The translations under genes and the position numbers were made by a program. A model generated the notes under the pieces. The model worked only from the letters and a program-made list of their open reading frames with translations. It searched no databases and had not been told where the DNA came from. A stretch of 64,000 nt of DNA, taken from Roseovarius mucosus DSM 17069. GTDB lineage: Bacteria > Pseudomonadota > Alphaproteobacteria > Rhodobacterales > Rhodobacteraceae. The first letter of the stretch is position 1, and each line of letters starts with the position of its first letter. This document shows, in pieces, positions 29,533 through 36,627 of this stretch. The stretch is from positions 1 through 64,000 of the forward strand of contig NZ_KN293979.1 in NCBI RefSeq assembly GCF_000768555.3, read 5' to 3'.

Positions 29533-29604
29533 GTTCGTCTCCTGTTCGGGCAGATTGCCCGGTTTGCTCGTCGTACGATCCCCTCCGATCAATACGACGC
29601 TATG

Positions 29605-29615
29605 CTGCATAGCAG
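29605..29615. promoter_or_regulatory. Candidate PhaR operator upstream of phaC and phaZ
   Basis: CTGC-ATA-GCAG, matching the CTGC-N3-GCAG dyad of TGC-rich PhaR sites known from Paracoccus and Rhodobacter. It lies 25 bases before the phaC start and 73 bases upstream of phaZ. A second dyad, CGTCGTA (29569-29575) with TACGACG (29593-29599), lies just beside it. Confidence 0.6.
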
Positions 29616-29640
29616 AAAATGTTAAGGGGAAATATAAAAA

Positions 29641-31443
29641 ATGGCAACGCAAGACGATGTCGCAGGGCAGAATCTGGAAAAACTCAACGAGAACCTTGCC
29701 AAGGTCGAGCACCTGTCGCAGCGGCTGATTCAAGCGCTTGCAGCGCGTAACCCTGCCAACCCCACTTTGAATGGCCCCAATCAAGAGCTTTTTGCCAAGG
29801 CGGCGAAATCCTATTGGGCCGAGGCCATCGAGAACCCCGGCAAGATCTATGAGCAGCAGTTGGAATACTGGGGCAAGTCGGTGCGGCATTTTCTGGAGGC
29901 GCAGCAGGTGATGCTGCGCGGCGAGCCGGTGATCGAGGAGGAAGCGCCCGATCCCTTGGCGGGTGACAAGCGGTTTGCCAACCCGCTGTGGAATACGCAT
30001 CCCTATTTCCGCTACATCAAGCAGCAATACGCGCTGAACGCGCAGGCCATTGAGAAGGCGGTGGGCGATGTCGAGGACCTGCCGCCCAAGGACAAGCGGC
30101 GGCTGGATTATTTCGCGCATCAGATCATCGACATGATGTCGCCTACGAATTTTCTGGGCACCAATCCCGATGCTCTGGAACGCGCCGTGGCGACCGAGGG
30201 CGAGAGCCTTGTGAAGGGGTTGGAGAACCTAATCGCGGATCTTGAGGCCAACAATGGCGAATTGGTGGTGCGGCTGGCGGATGACAAAGCGTTCAAGCTG
30301 GGCGAGAATATCGGCACCACGCAGGGCGAGGTGGTGTATCGCAACCGGATGATGGAGCTGATCCAATATAGCCCCACGACCGAGCAGGTGCATGAGATTC
30401 CGGTCGTGATCTTTCCGCCCTGGATCAACAAATTCTACATTCTCGATCTCAAGCCCGATAACTCTCTCATCAAATGGGTGGTTGATCAGGGCTACACGCT
30501 GTTTGTCGTGAGTTGGGTCAATGCCGATGCCAGCCATGCCGAGGTCGGCATGGAGGATTATATCGAAGACGGCTTTCTGACCGCGATTCGTGAGGCCAAG
30601 GCGATCACCGGGCAGAAAGAGGTGAACACGGTGGGCTATTGCATCGCGGGCACCACGCTGCACATGACGCTGGCGTTGATGGCCAAGCGGGGCGACAAAT
30701 CGGTCAAATCCGCCACCTTTTTTACTGCGCTCACAGATTTTTCCGAGCAGGGGGAATTCACGCCCTTTCTTCAGGACGATTTCATTGATGGAATCGAAGA
30801 GGAGGTGACGCAGCAGGGGATTTTGCGGTCGTTCATCATGGGGCGGACCATGTCCTTTCTGCGGTCGCGCGATCTGATCTATCAGCCCGCCGTACGCAGT
30901 TACATGATGGGCGAGGCGCCGCCTGCCTTTGATTTGCTCTACTGGAATGGCGATGGGGCCAACCTGCCGGGCAAAATGACGGTGCAATATTTGCGCGGCT
31001 TGTGTCAGGGCAACCAGTTCGTGACTGATGGTTTCGAGATTTGCGGCGAGCGGTTGCATATCCGGGACGTCAAGGTGCCGCTGATGTCGGTCACCTGCGA
31101 GACCGATCATATCGCGGCCTGGAAAGACTGCTATCGCGGCTTTCAGCAGACCGGGGCAAAGGACCGGACCTTTATCGTATCAGAGTCGGGGCATATTGCG
31201 GGTATCGTCAATCCCCCGACGAAGAAGAAGTACGGGCATTATACCAATGCCGATCTGACCGGCGATGCCGAGGCCTGGATGCAGGGGGCGGACTATACCG
31301 CCGGATCGTGGTGGCCGCGGTGGGAATCGTGGCTGGCCAAGCGGTCGGGCAAGATGATTGCGGCGCGCGAACCGGGCGATTCGGAGCATCCGGCGCTGGC
31401 CCCGGCCCCGGGCACCTATGTTCGCAAAAAGGCAACGCTCTGA
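29641..31443 (+). CDS. phaC: Class I polyhydroxyalkanoate synthase
   Basis: 600 residues. Polymerises (R)-3-hydroxyacyl-CoA on granule surfaces. The N-terminal ~200 residues are the family's granule/dimer part (NPLWNTHPYFRYIKQQY). The lipase-like box GYCIAG places the catalytic Cys at 334. Catalytic Asp and His are in CETDHIAAWKD and SESGHIAGIVNPP. Conserved PPWINKFYILDL and VVSWVNADASHAEVGMEDY are present. ATG follows AAGGGGAA. First gene of the phaC-phaP-phaR series. Confidence 0.97.
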   Translation: MATQDDVAGQNLEKLNENLAKVEHLSQRLIQALAARNPANPTLNGPNQELFAKAAKSYWAEAIENPGKIYEQQLEYWGKSVRHFLEAQQVMLRGEPVIEEEAPDPLAGDKRFANPLWNTHPYFRYIKQQYALNAQAIEKAVGDVEDLPPKDKRRLDYFAHQIIDMMSPTNFLGTNPDALERAVATEGESLVKGLENLIADLEANNGELVVRLADDKAFKLGENIGTTQGEVVYRNRMMELIQYSPTTEQVHEIPVVIFPPWINKFYILDLKPDNSLIKWVVDQGYTLFVVSWVNADASHAEVGMEDYIEDGFLTAIREAKAITGQKEVNTVGYCIAGTTLHMTLALMAKRGDKSVKSATFFTALTDFSEQGEFTPFLQDDFIDGIEEEVTQQGILRSFIMGRTMSFLRSRDLIYQPAVRSYMMGEAPPAFDLLYWNGDGANLPGKMTVQYLRGLCQGNQFVTDGFEICGERLHIRDVKVPLMSVTCETDHIAAWKDCYRGFQQTGAKDRTFIVSESGHIAGIVNPPTKKKYGHYTNADLTGDAEAWMQGADYTAGSWWPRWESWLAKRSGKMIAAREPGDSEHPALAPAPGTYVRKKATL

Positions 31444-31479
31444 TCTTTGGCGCTTTTTTATTAGGCAATCGGAAAAATG

Positions 31480-31517
31480 CTGCACTGCAGAAAAAGACTT
31501 GAAATGCTGCAGTGCAG
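31480..31517. promoter_or_regulatory. Paired PhaR operators in the phaP promoter
   Basis: Two exact CTGC-N3-GCAG dyads, CTGC-ACT-GCAG (31480-31490) and CTGC-AGT-GCAG (31507-31517), have centres 27 bases apart and lie 67-104 bases before the phasin start. The same motif occurs upstream of phaC. Repression by PhaR until granules titrate it away is the established model in relatives. Confidence 0.7.
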
Positions 31518-31583
31518 CATGTATATCTAGTTGCAGTTGCAGAACCGGCGGACTGATCCGCCCTAGCCGAAAGGACCGAACCA

Positions 31584-32033
31584 ATGGCAAAAGCACAAGA
31601 TTTCACCGCGATGTTCAAAGACGTCATGGGCACATTTCCGGTTGACACCAAGGCATTCGAAGATGCGTTCAAGAACCAGGCAACCCTGAGCGAGAAGCTC
31701 TCGGGTGTGGCTCTGACCGCAGCCGAAAAGTCGGCCGAGATCTCGAACAAATGGACCAAAGACACCCTCGCCAAGCTGAGCGAAATGTCCAAGGCCAAAG
31801 CAGAGCCCGCAGATTACGCCAAGGCGATGACCGATTTCGCATCGGCCAATGCCGAAGTGGCCGCCGAGAACATGGCCGCCTTCGCTGAAGTTGCCAAGAA
31901 AGTTCAGATGGAAACCGTCGAACTGATGCTGGCCGCTGGCAAGACCATGCAGGAAGACGCGACCAAGGTTGTCAAGAAGGCCGCAGACGACGTGACCGCA
32001 GCGACCCAGAAGGCCACCGCAGCGGCCAAGTAA
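31584..32033 (+). CDS. phaP: Phasin, PHA granule-coating protein
   Basis: 149 residues, almost wholly alpha-helical, low in aromatic residues and rich in Ala/Lys/Glu (FASANAEVAAENMAAFAEVAKKVQMETVELMLAAGKTM). It ends in an Ala/Lys/Thr tail (ATQKATAAAK), as in phasin_2-type proteins that coat PHB granules. It lies between phaC and phaR, with its own operator-bearing promoter and a strong terminator, so it can be expressed separately at high level. Confidence 0.93.
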   Translation: MAKAQDFTAMFKDVMGTFPVDTKAFEDAFKNQATLSEKLSGVALTAAEKSAEISNKWTKDTLAKLSEMSKAKAEPADYAKAMTDFASANAEVAAENMAAFAEVAKKVQMETVELMLAAGKTMQEDATKVVKKAADDVTAATQKATAAAK

Positions 32034-32083
32034 GGTTAGCAGAGCCATACCCTGATCCCCTCCCTTGAGGGGTATGGACTGCG

Positions 32084-32116
32084 AAGGGCGAGCCATGCGG
32101 CTCGCCCTTTCTTTTT
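32084..32116 (+). terminator. Rho-independent terminator after phaP
   Basis: AAGGGCGAGCC (32084-32094) pairs perfectly with GGCTCGCCCTT (32099-32109) around ATGC, followed by TCTTTTT. A weaker dyad, CCATACCC with GGGTATGG, lies just before it. Confidence 0.88.
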
Positions 32117-32136
32117 GTGGCGCTTGTGTCTAAGCT

Positions 32137-32154
32137 ATGCTGCAGCGCTGCATT
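32137..32154. promoter_or_regulatory. PhaR-like palindrome upstream of phaR
   Basis: The perfect 12-bp palindrome TGCAGCGCTGCA (32141-32152) lies 19 bases before the phaR start. It shares the TGC-rich character of the phaC and phaP sites but is not an exact CTGC-N3-GCAG. Autoregulation is the likely role. Confidence 0.5.
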
Positions 32155-32171
32155 CTCCGGGAGGATACCCC

Positions 32172-32729
32172 TTGGCCGACTCCAAAAAACCGCTGCTGAT
32201 CAAACGCTATGCCAGCAGGCGGCTCTATAACACCGAGACATCGGATTACGTGACCCTTGAGGATATCGCGGAGTTTATCCGGGAAGGGCGCGAGGTGCAG
32301 ATCATCGACCTGAAATCCGGGGATGATCTGACGCGGCAATACCTGCTCCAGATCATTGCGGAACACGAGAGCCGGGGCGAGAGCGTGCTGCCGATCAATG
32401 TGCTGAATGATCTGGTGCGCAGCTACACCACGCAGGCCACCAGCGTCGTGCCCGAGTTCCTTGCCGCCAGTTTCGAGATGCTGCGTGACGGGCAGTCGAA
32501 GATCCTTGAGAACATGACCAAGGCCAACCCCTTGGCCGCGATGCCCGGCATGGAGGCCATGCGCGCGCAGCAAGAGGCCTTCATGAAGGCGATGACCGGT
32601 GGGTTCAAGGGCATGGGCACAAGTGCGCCTCAGTCGGAGAATACGACGGGTGACGGCAAGGAGGGGCTGGACGACATCAAGAAACAGCTCGCCGAATTGC
32701 AAGACAAGCTGTCCAAGCTGGGCAAATAG
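32172..32729 (+). CDS. phaR: Polyhydroxyalkanoate synthesis repressor
   Basis: 185 residues from a TTG start at 32172, which has GGGAGG seven bases upstream; there is no good ATG. The N-terminal PHB/PHA accumulation DNA-binding domain is clear: IKRYASRRLYNTETSDYVTLEDIAEFIREG and DLTRQYLLQIIAEHESRG. A predicted coiled coil forms the C-terminus (DDIKKQLAELQDKLSKLGK). It senses free PHB granules and represses phasin and its own synthesis in relatives. Confidence 0.93.
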   Translation: MADSKKPLLIKRYASRRLYNTETSDYVTLEDIAEFIREGREVQIIDLKSGDDLTRQYLLQIIAEHESRGESVLPINVLNDLVRSYTTQATSVVPEFLAASFEMLRDGQSKILENMTKANPLAAMPGMEAMRAQQEAFMKAMTGGFKGMGTSAPQSENTTGDGKEGLDDIKKQLAELQDKLSKLGK

Positions 32730-32735
32730 GCCGAA

Positions 32736-33701
32736 ATGGTCGAAAGCCCCGGGCGGATAACCCTGTGGGGGATCGAGGTGTTCATGGCCGCGGCCGATGA
32801 ACGCTCGATTTCTGCGGCGGCGCGGCGATTGGGGGCGAGTCCATCGGCGGTCAGCCAGCAATTGACCAATCTTGAAGGGGCGGTGGGTGCCACCCTCTTG
32901 CAGCGCAACGCGCGGCCCATTCGCCTGACACCGGCGGGTGAGATCATGCACCGCCGCGCGCTGGCCATTCTGAACGAGGCGGCGCAGGCGCGGGCGGAAC
33001 TGGCAATGTCGCATCTCTCGACGTTGACACGGTTTCGTCTCGGCATGATCGAGGATCTGGAGGCGGATGTGACGCCTCAGCTTTTGACCCATATGGCGGG
33101 TGAGTTGAAAGGCTGTCAGTTTCTGCTGGAAACGGGGGCGAGCCATCACCTCTATGATCAGTTGGACGCGCGCGCGCTTGATGTGATTGTCGCGGCGGAA
33201 CTGGGCGGTGAGGCGGATTGGGTCGAGGTGCATCCGGTGTTGCGCGAAGGTTTTGCCGTGGTGGCCCCGCGTGGCGTGATCCGGCCCGAGCGCGACGTTC
33301 TACGGCAATTGAAGCGCCTGCCGCTCATTCAGTATACGCAGCGGCACTACATGGGGCGTCTTATTTCGTCACATCTGGCGCGGCAGAACCTGAGTATTCC
33401 GCACCGGTTCGAGTTGGATAGCTATCACTCCATCCTTGCGCTTGTGGGCCAAGGGGCGGGGTGGTCGATCCTGACGCCGCTGGCCTTGATGCGGGCGCGG
33501 CGCTTTGCCGATCAGATAGACGTGTTCGAACTGCCGATGGCACCGCTGACGCGAACGATCAGCGTGACGGCCCGCAAGGGGATATTGCAGGATATGCCCG
33601 CGACGCTGGCGGAGAAGCTGAAGCCCATTCTGCGCGATACGATTGTCACGCCGATTGTGGCGCGGCATCCGTTTCTGGCGGACGGTCTATCGCTCTTCTG
33701 A
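32736..33701 (+). CDS. LysR-family transcriptional regulator
   Basis: 321 residues. N-terminal winged helix (LWGIEVFMAAADERSISAAARRLGASPSAVSQQLTNLE) and a periplasmic-binding-protein-like effector domain from ~95. It begins 6 bases after phaR and may be cotranscribed with it, which is unusual for a LysR gene and raises the possibility of a link to PHA or carbon-storage control (inference). Its last 15 bases overlap the convergent tadA gene. Confidence 0.88.
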   Translation: MVESPGRITLWGIEVFMAAADERSISAAARRLGASPSAVSQQLTNLEGAVGATLLQRNARPIRLTPAGEIMHRRALAILNEAAQARAELAMSHLSTLTRFRLGMIEDLEADVTPQLLTHMAGELKGCQFLLETGASHHLYDQLDARALDVIVAAELGGEADWVEVHPVLREGFAVVAPRGVIRPERDVLRQLKRLPLIQYTQRHYMGRLISSHLARQNLSIPHRFELDSYHSILALVGQGAGWSILTPLALMRARRFADQIDVFELPMAPLTRTISVTARKGILQDMPATLAEKLKPILRDTIVTPIVARHPFLADGLSLF

Positions 33702-34154
33702 CGGGCTGCGGCGGTCGCGAAAGAAGGTCTTGAGCAAGGTCTCGGCCTCGGTCGCGGCGATGCCGTCGTAGACCTCGGGCGCGTGGTGGCATTGCGGATG
33801 GGTGAAAATCCGCGCGCCCACGGCCACCCCGCCGGATTTTGGATCAGCGGCCCCATAGTAGAGGCGGGCAATGCGCGCCGCCGCAATCGCACTGGCGCAC
33901 ATCGCGCAAGGCTCCAGCGTCACATAGAGATCATGGTCAGGCAGGCGCTCTGAGCCGATGGCCGCACAAGCTGCCCGGATGGCGAGGATCTCGGCATGGG
34001 CCGTGGGGTCGTTCAGTTCGCGGGTGCGGTTGCCAGCGCGGGCCACAACCGCGCCCGAGGGGGCCACGATGACGGCACCAACCGGCACCTCGCCGCGTGC
34101 GGCGGCGGCGTGGGCCTCGTCAAGGGCGATGTCCATATGGCTGCGAAATGTCAT
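33687..34154 (-). CDS. tadA: tRNA-specific adenosine(34) deaminase
   Basis: 155 residues. Deaminates the wobble adenosine of tRNA-Arg(ACG) to inosine. Zinc-deaminase motifs are exact: TAHAEILAIR (His53 ligand, Glu55 proton shuttle) and EPCAMC (Cys83, Cys86 ligands), plus PVGAVIV. Full length for the family. The divergent start of the pseudouridine synthase lies 62 bases away, so the two RNA-modification genes share an upstream region. Confidence 0.93.
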   Translation of the reverse strand: MTFRSHMDIALDEAHAAAARGEVPVGAVIVAPSGAVVARAGNRTRELNDPTAHAEILAIRAACAAIGSERLPDHDLYVTLEPCAMCASAIAAARIARLYYGAADPKSGGVAVGARIFTHPQCHHAPEVYDGIAATEAETLLKTFFRDRRSPSEER

Positions 34155-34216
34155 GTCCTGCTTGTGCCGCGCGCAAGACGCTTTCGCAAGCTCTGCAATT
34201 GCGCTATGCGCGGCGC

Positions 34217-35023
34217 ATGAACAGCAAAACCCCAGAGAAAAAGACCCCGGAAGGCGAGCGTATCGCCAAGGTCATCGCCCGCGCGGGTATCGCCAGCCGC
34301 CGTGAGGCCGAGCGCCTGATCGAAGAGGGGCGCGTGACCGTCAACGGGCAAAAGGTGCTGCGCGCCGCGCTGAATGTCACCGCGTCCGACAAGGTGGTGG
34401 TGAACGGGCGCGCGCTCGAGGCGGCAGAACCGGCGCGGCTCTGGCTCTATCACAAACCCACCGGCCTTGTGACGACGACGCGCGACGAAAAGGGGCGCCG
34501 CACGATCTATGACGATCTGCCCGAGGATATGCCGCGCGTGATGAGTGTCGGGCGGCTTGACCTCAATTCCGAGGGCCTGTTGCTCTTGACCAATGACGGC
34601 GAGTTGAAGCGCAAGCTGGAACTGCCCTCGACGGGCTGGCTGCGGCGCTACCGGGTGCGGGTCAACGGGCGGCCCACTGAGGCCACGTTCGAGCCGCTGC
34701 GCAAGGGGCTGGTGGTTGAGGGGGAAGCGTTTCAGCCGATGATCGTCAGTCTGGATCGCCAGCAAGGGGCAAACGCCTGGATCACGGTGGCCATTCGCGA
34801 GGGCAAGAACCGCGAAATCCGCCGCGCGATGGAGGCGGTGGGGCTGGTGGTGAACCGGCTGATCCGTCTGTCTTATGGGCCGTTCCAATTGGGTCAGTTG
34901 AAGCCCGGTGCCGTGGAAGAGGTGCGCCCGCGCGTGTTGCGCGATCAGTTGGGGATGCCCGCTGAACCAGAACCAGAGCAAGCCAAACCCGCGCGCCCCA
35001 AGCCGCAACGCAGGCGGCGCTAA
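34217..35023 (+). CDS. RluB/RsuA-type pseudouridine synthase
   Basis: 268 residues. An S4 RNA-binding domain (ERIAKVIARAGIASRREAERLIEEGRVTVNG) is followed by the catalytic domain, with Asp115 in GRLDLNSEGLLLLTND and GKNREIRRAMEAVGL near the end. The C-terminus is a short Pro/Lys/Arg tail (KPARPKPQRRRR). The length and tail fit enzymes modifying 23S rRNA (RluB type), but the target uridine is not certain. ATG at 34217 is chosen because the protein aligns from MNSKTPEKK onward. Confidence 0.9.
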   Translation: MNSKTPEKKTPEGERIAKVIARAGIASRREAERLIEEGRVTVNGQKVLRAALNVTASDKVVVNGRALEAAEPARLWLYHKPTGLVTTTRDEKGRRTIYDDLPEDMPRVMSVGRLDLNSEGLLLLTNDGELKRKLELPSTGWLRRYRVRVNGRPTEATFEPLRKGLVVEGEAFQPMIVSLDRQQGANAWITVAIREGKNREIRRAMEAVGLVVNRLIRLSYGPFQLGQLKPGAVEEVRPRVLRDQLGMPAEPEPEQAKPARPKPQRRRR

Positions 35024-35133
35024 ATCTCTTTCCAAGATGATTGCGAAAGTCGCCTTTGTTGATCCGTATCAAGGAGGGCGCGCGCCTTGATCCCTAGGGT
35101 CGAGAGCGAGCAATCAAGAAGGAGAGATGCGCC

Positions 35134-35370
35134 ATGTCCAACACCCCCCATGAACTGCCAGACGAATTCCCGCAATTCGCCGCAAAGATCAGCGAATTGA
35201 AGCAGGCAGATGCGCATTTCGCCAAGCTGGCGGAAGAGTATCACGCGCTGAACCGTGCCGTGCATCGGGCCGAAACGCTGGTCGAGCCGGTCGAGGAACT
35301 GACCGAAGTCGAGATGCGCAAGCAGCGCGCGGCGCTGAAGGACGAGCTATACCGGATGCTGACGGTCTGA
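35134..35370 (+). CDS. YdcH (DUF465) family protein
   Basis: 78 residues, helical, with the family's characteristic FAKLAEEYHALNRAVHRAE and a late LKDEL element (MRKQRAALKDELYRML). Preceded by AAGGAGAG. DUF465 proteins are small, widespread and uncharacterised, and a helical hairpin fold is expected. It stands alone and ends at a strong terminator. Confidence 0.9.
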   Translation: MSNTPHELPDEFPQFAAKISELKQADAHFAKLAEEYHALNRAVHRAETLVEPVEELTEVEMRKQRAALKDELYRMLTV

Positions 35371-35393
35371 GACCCATCAGATAGAACATGCTG

Positions 35394-35424
35394 CGCAGGG
35401 CGGGAGGACCGCCCTGCGAATTTT
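35394..35424 (+). terminator. Rho-independent terminator after the YdcH gene
   Basis: CGCAGGGCGG (35394-35403) pairs perfectly with CCGCCCTGCG (35409-35418) around GAGGA, followed by AATTTT. It may also serve the convergent HxlR gene, which ends at 35432. Confidence 0.85.
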
Positions 35425-35431
35425 GTCGGCG

Positions 35432-35755
35432 CTATTCGAGGTCGGGCGTATGCGCCTCGCCCCATTCGTGCAGCGCGCGCATCACTGGTCGGAGCGCATG
35501 ACCGGTTTCTGTCAGGACATATTCCGCGCGCGGCGGGTTCGTGGAATAGGTGCGGCGGGCAATGATGCCGGAACTTTCAAGCTTTTTCAGTCGGTTGGAC
35601 AGGGTGTTTGGGGACAGCGCCAGCGTGTCCTGCAAATCCTGAAAGCGCCGTGGACCCTCAAGAAAGAACTCTCGCAGAATCAGGATAGACCATTGGTCGC
35701 CCATGGCATTGGTGGCCCGCAGAATCGGGCAGTTGCTGCGGTTCGTTTTCGTCAT
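35432..35755 (-). CDS. HxlR-family transcriptional regulator
   Basis: 107 residues from the ATG at 35755. Winged-helix protein with the HxlR pattern: a conserved Cys near the N-terminus in NCPILRATNAMGDQWSILILREFF, RRFQDLQDTLALSPNTLSNRLKKLE (recognition helix) and YVLTETGHALRPVM. The cysteine may sense oxidants or electrophiles, as in some relatives (HypR, QorR). Divergent from a membrane protein gene, which is its likely target. Confidence 0.9.
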   Translation of the reverse strand: MTKTNRSNCPILRATNAMGDQWSILILREFFLEGPRRFQDLQDTLALSPNTLSNRLKKLESSGIIARRTYSTNPPRAEYVLTETGHALRPVMRALHEWGEAHTPDLE

Positions 35756-35784
35756 GGGGAGAGTATAGCTGGGGGATTCAAAAA

Positions 35785-35826
35785 AGGAATTGACTATAAA
35801 AAATGTAGTGACTATGAAAATGGTAT
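35785..35826. promoter_or_regulatory. Direct repeat, candidate HxlR operator
   Basis: TGACTAT occurs at 35791-35797 and again at 35809-35815, each followed by an A-rich run. The spacing is 18 bases, and the pair lies in the 88-base gap between the HxlR gene and the divergent membrane protein gene. Confidence 0.45.
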
Positions 35827-35843
35827 CAAATGGAGGTACCAAG

Positions 35844-36578
35844 ATGTCTGACGCTCTGCTCGCCTATGTGCATGTATTCCTGATTCTACTGCCCGGACTT
35901 GCGCTGGCGGTGGTGGCCATGGGCGCGCAGCGCGCAGGGCTGGGCCGGGCGGCACTGGCGCGCGCTGTGCTGGCGCCTACTTGCATCCTGGCGCTCTGGG
36001 GGGCGCTTGCGATGGATCTCTCGCGGAGGGGCACATTCATGGTGCCCGCGACCGTGCTGGATCCGCCCGTGGTGCTCTTTTCCATGTTGGGCGGCGCGGC
36101 GCTGCTTTGGGTCTTGGCCACGCGGACGCAGACGGGGCGGGCGGTTGTGGCGCAATTGGATCAGGGCTTGCTGGTGGCGTTTCAGATTCCGCGCGTCATG
36201 GGGGCGATCTTTCTTGTCGGTTGGGCGGCGGGGATCATCCCGTGGCAATTCGCGCTTTTGGCGGGTCTTGGCGATATCTGGGCCGGGATCGAAGGCTATC
36301 GGGCGTGGCGGGCCTGTGCCGATGGCGCGGCGGATGCAAAGGCCAAGGTGCTGCGCGCCAATATCGTAGGGCTGGCCGATTTCGTTGTGGCCGTCCTGAC
36401 GGGGATCGCCACGTCAGAAGGGTTCGCGCATCTGATGGCGCATGAGACCCCCAATATCATCAACCTGCATCCGCTGGCGATGTTTCCGGGGTATTTCGTG
36501 GCGATCTTTCTCGCCTTTCACTTTGTCTCTCTGAGCAAGTTGCGGCACGACTTCTCCAGAGTTTCCGCGCCTGCGTGA
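35844..36578 (+). CDS. Integral membrane protein, HxlR-linked
   Basis: 244 residues with about seven predicted membrane helices and very little loop sequence (LLAYVHVFLILLPGLALAVVAMGA, VLLSMLGGAAL-like segments). Start ATG at 35844 has GGAGG twelve bases upstream; an in-frame ATG at 35790 lies inside the operator region and is rejected. I do not recognise a named family or catalytic motif. Its divergence from the HxlR gene suggests inducible expression under chemical stress (inference). Confidence 0.75.
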   Translation: MSDALLAYVHVFLILLPGLALAVVAMGAQRAGLGRAALARAVLAPTCILALWGALAMDLSRRGTFMVPATVLDPPVVLFSMLGGAALLWVLATRTQTGRAVVAQLDQGLLVAFQIPRVMGAIFLVGWAAGIIPWQFALLAGLGDIWAGIEGYRAWRACADGAADAKAKVLRANIVGLADFVVAVLTGIATSEGFAHLMAHETPNIINLHPLAMFPGYFVAIFLAFHFVSLSKLRHDFSRVSAPA

Positions 36579-36587
36579 GAGACAAGG

Positions 36588-36616
36588 CGCGCGGGGCGGG
36601 TTGACCGCCCTGCGCG
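36588..36616. terminator. Stem-loop between convergent genes
   Basis: CGCGCGGGGCGG pairs with CCGCCCTGCGCG (one G-T pair) around GTTGA, with TTATTT after it on the plus strand. It separates the membrane protein gene from convergent metG. Confidence 0.7.
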
Positions 36617-36627
36617 TTATTTCCCGT

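Noticed and set aside
29533..30120. N-terminal extension of phaZ
   Set aside because: It runs antisense through phaC and through the phaC/phaZ promoter; the ATG at 29532 has a good ribosome-binding site.
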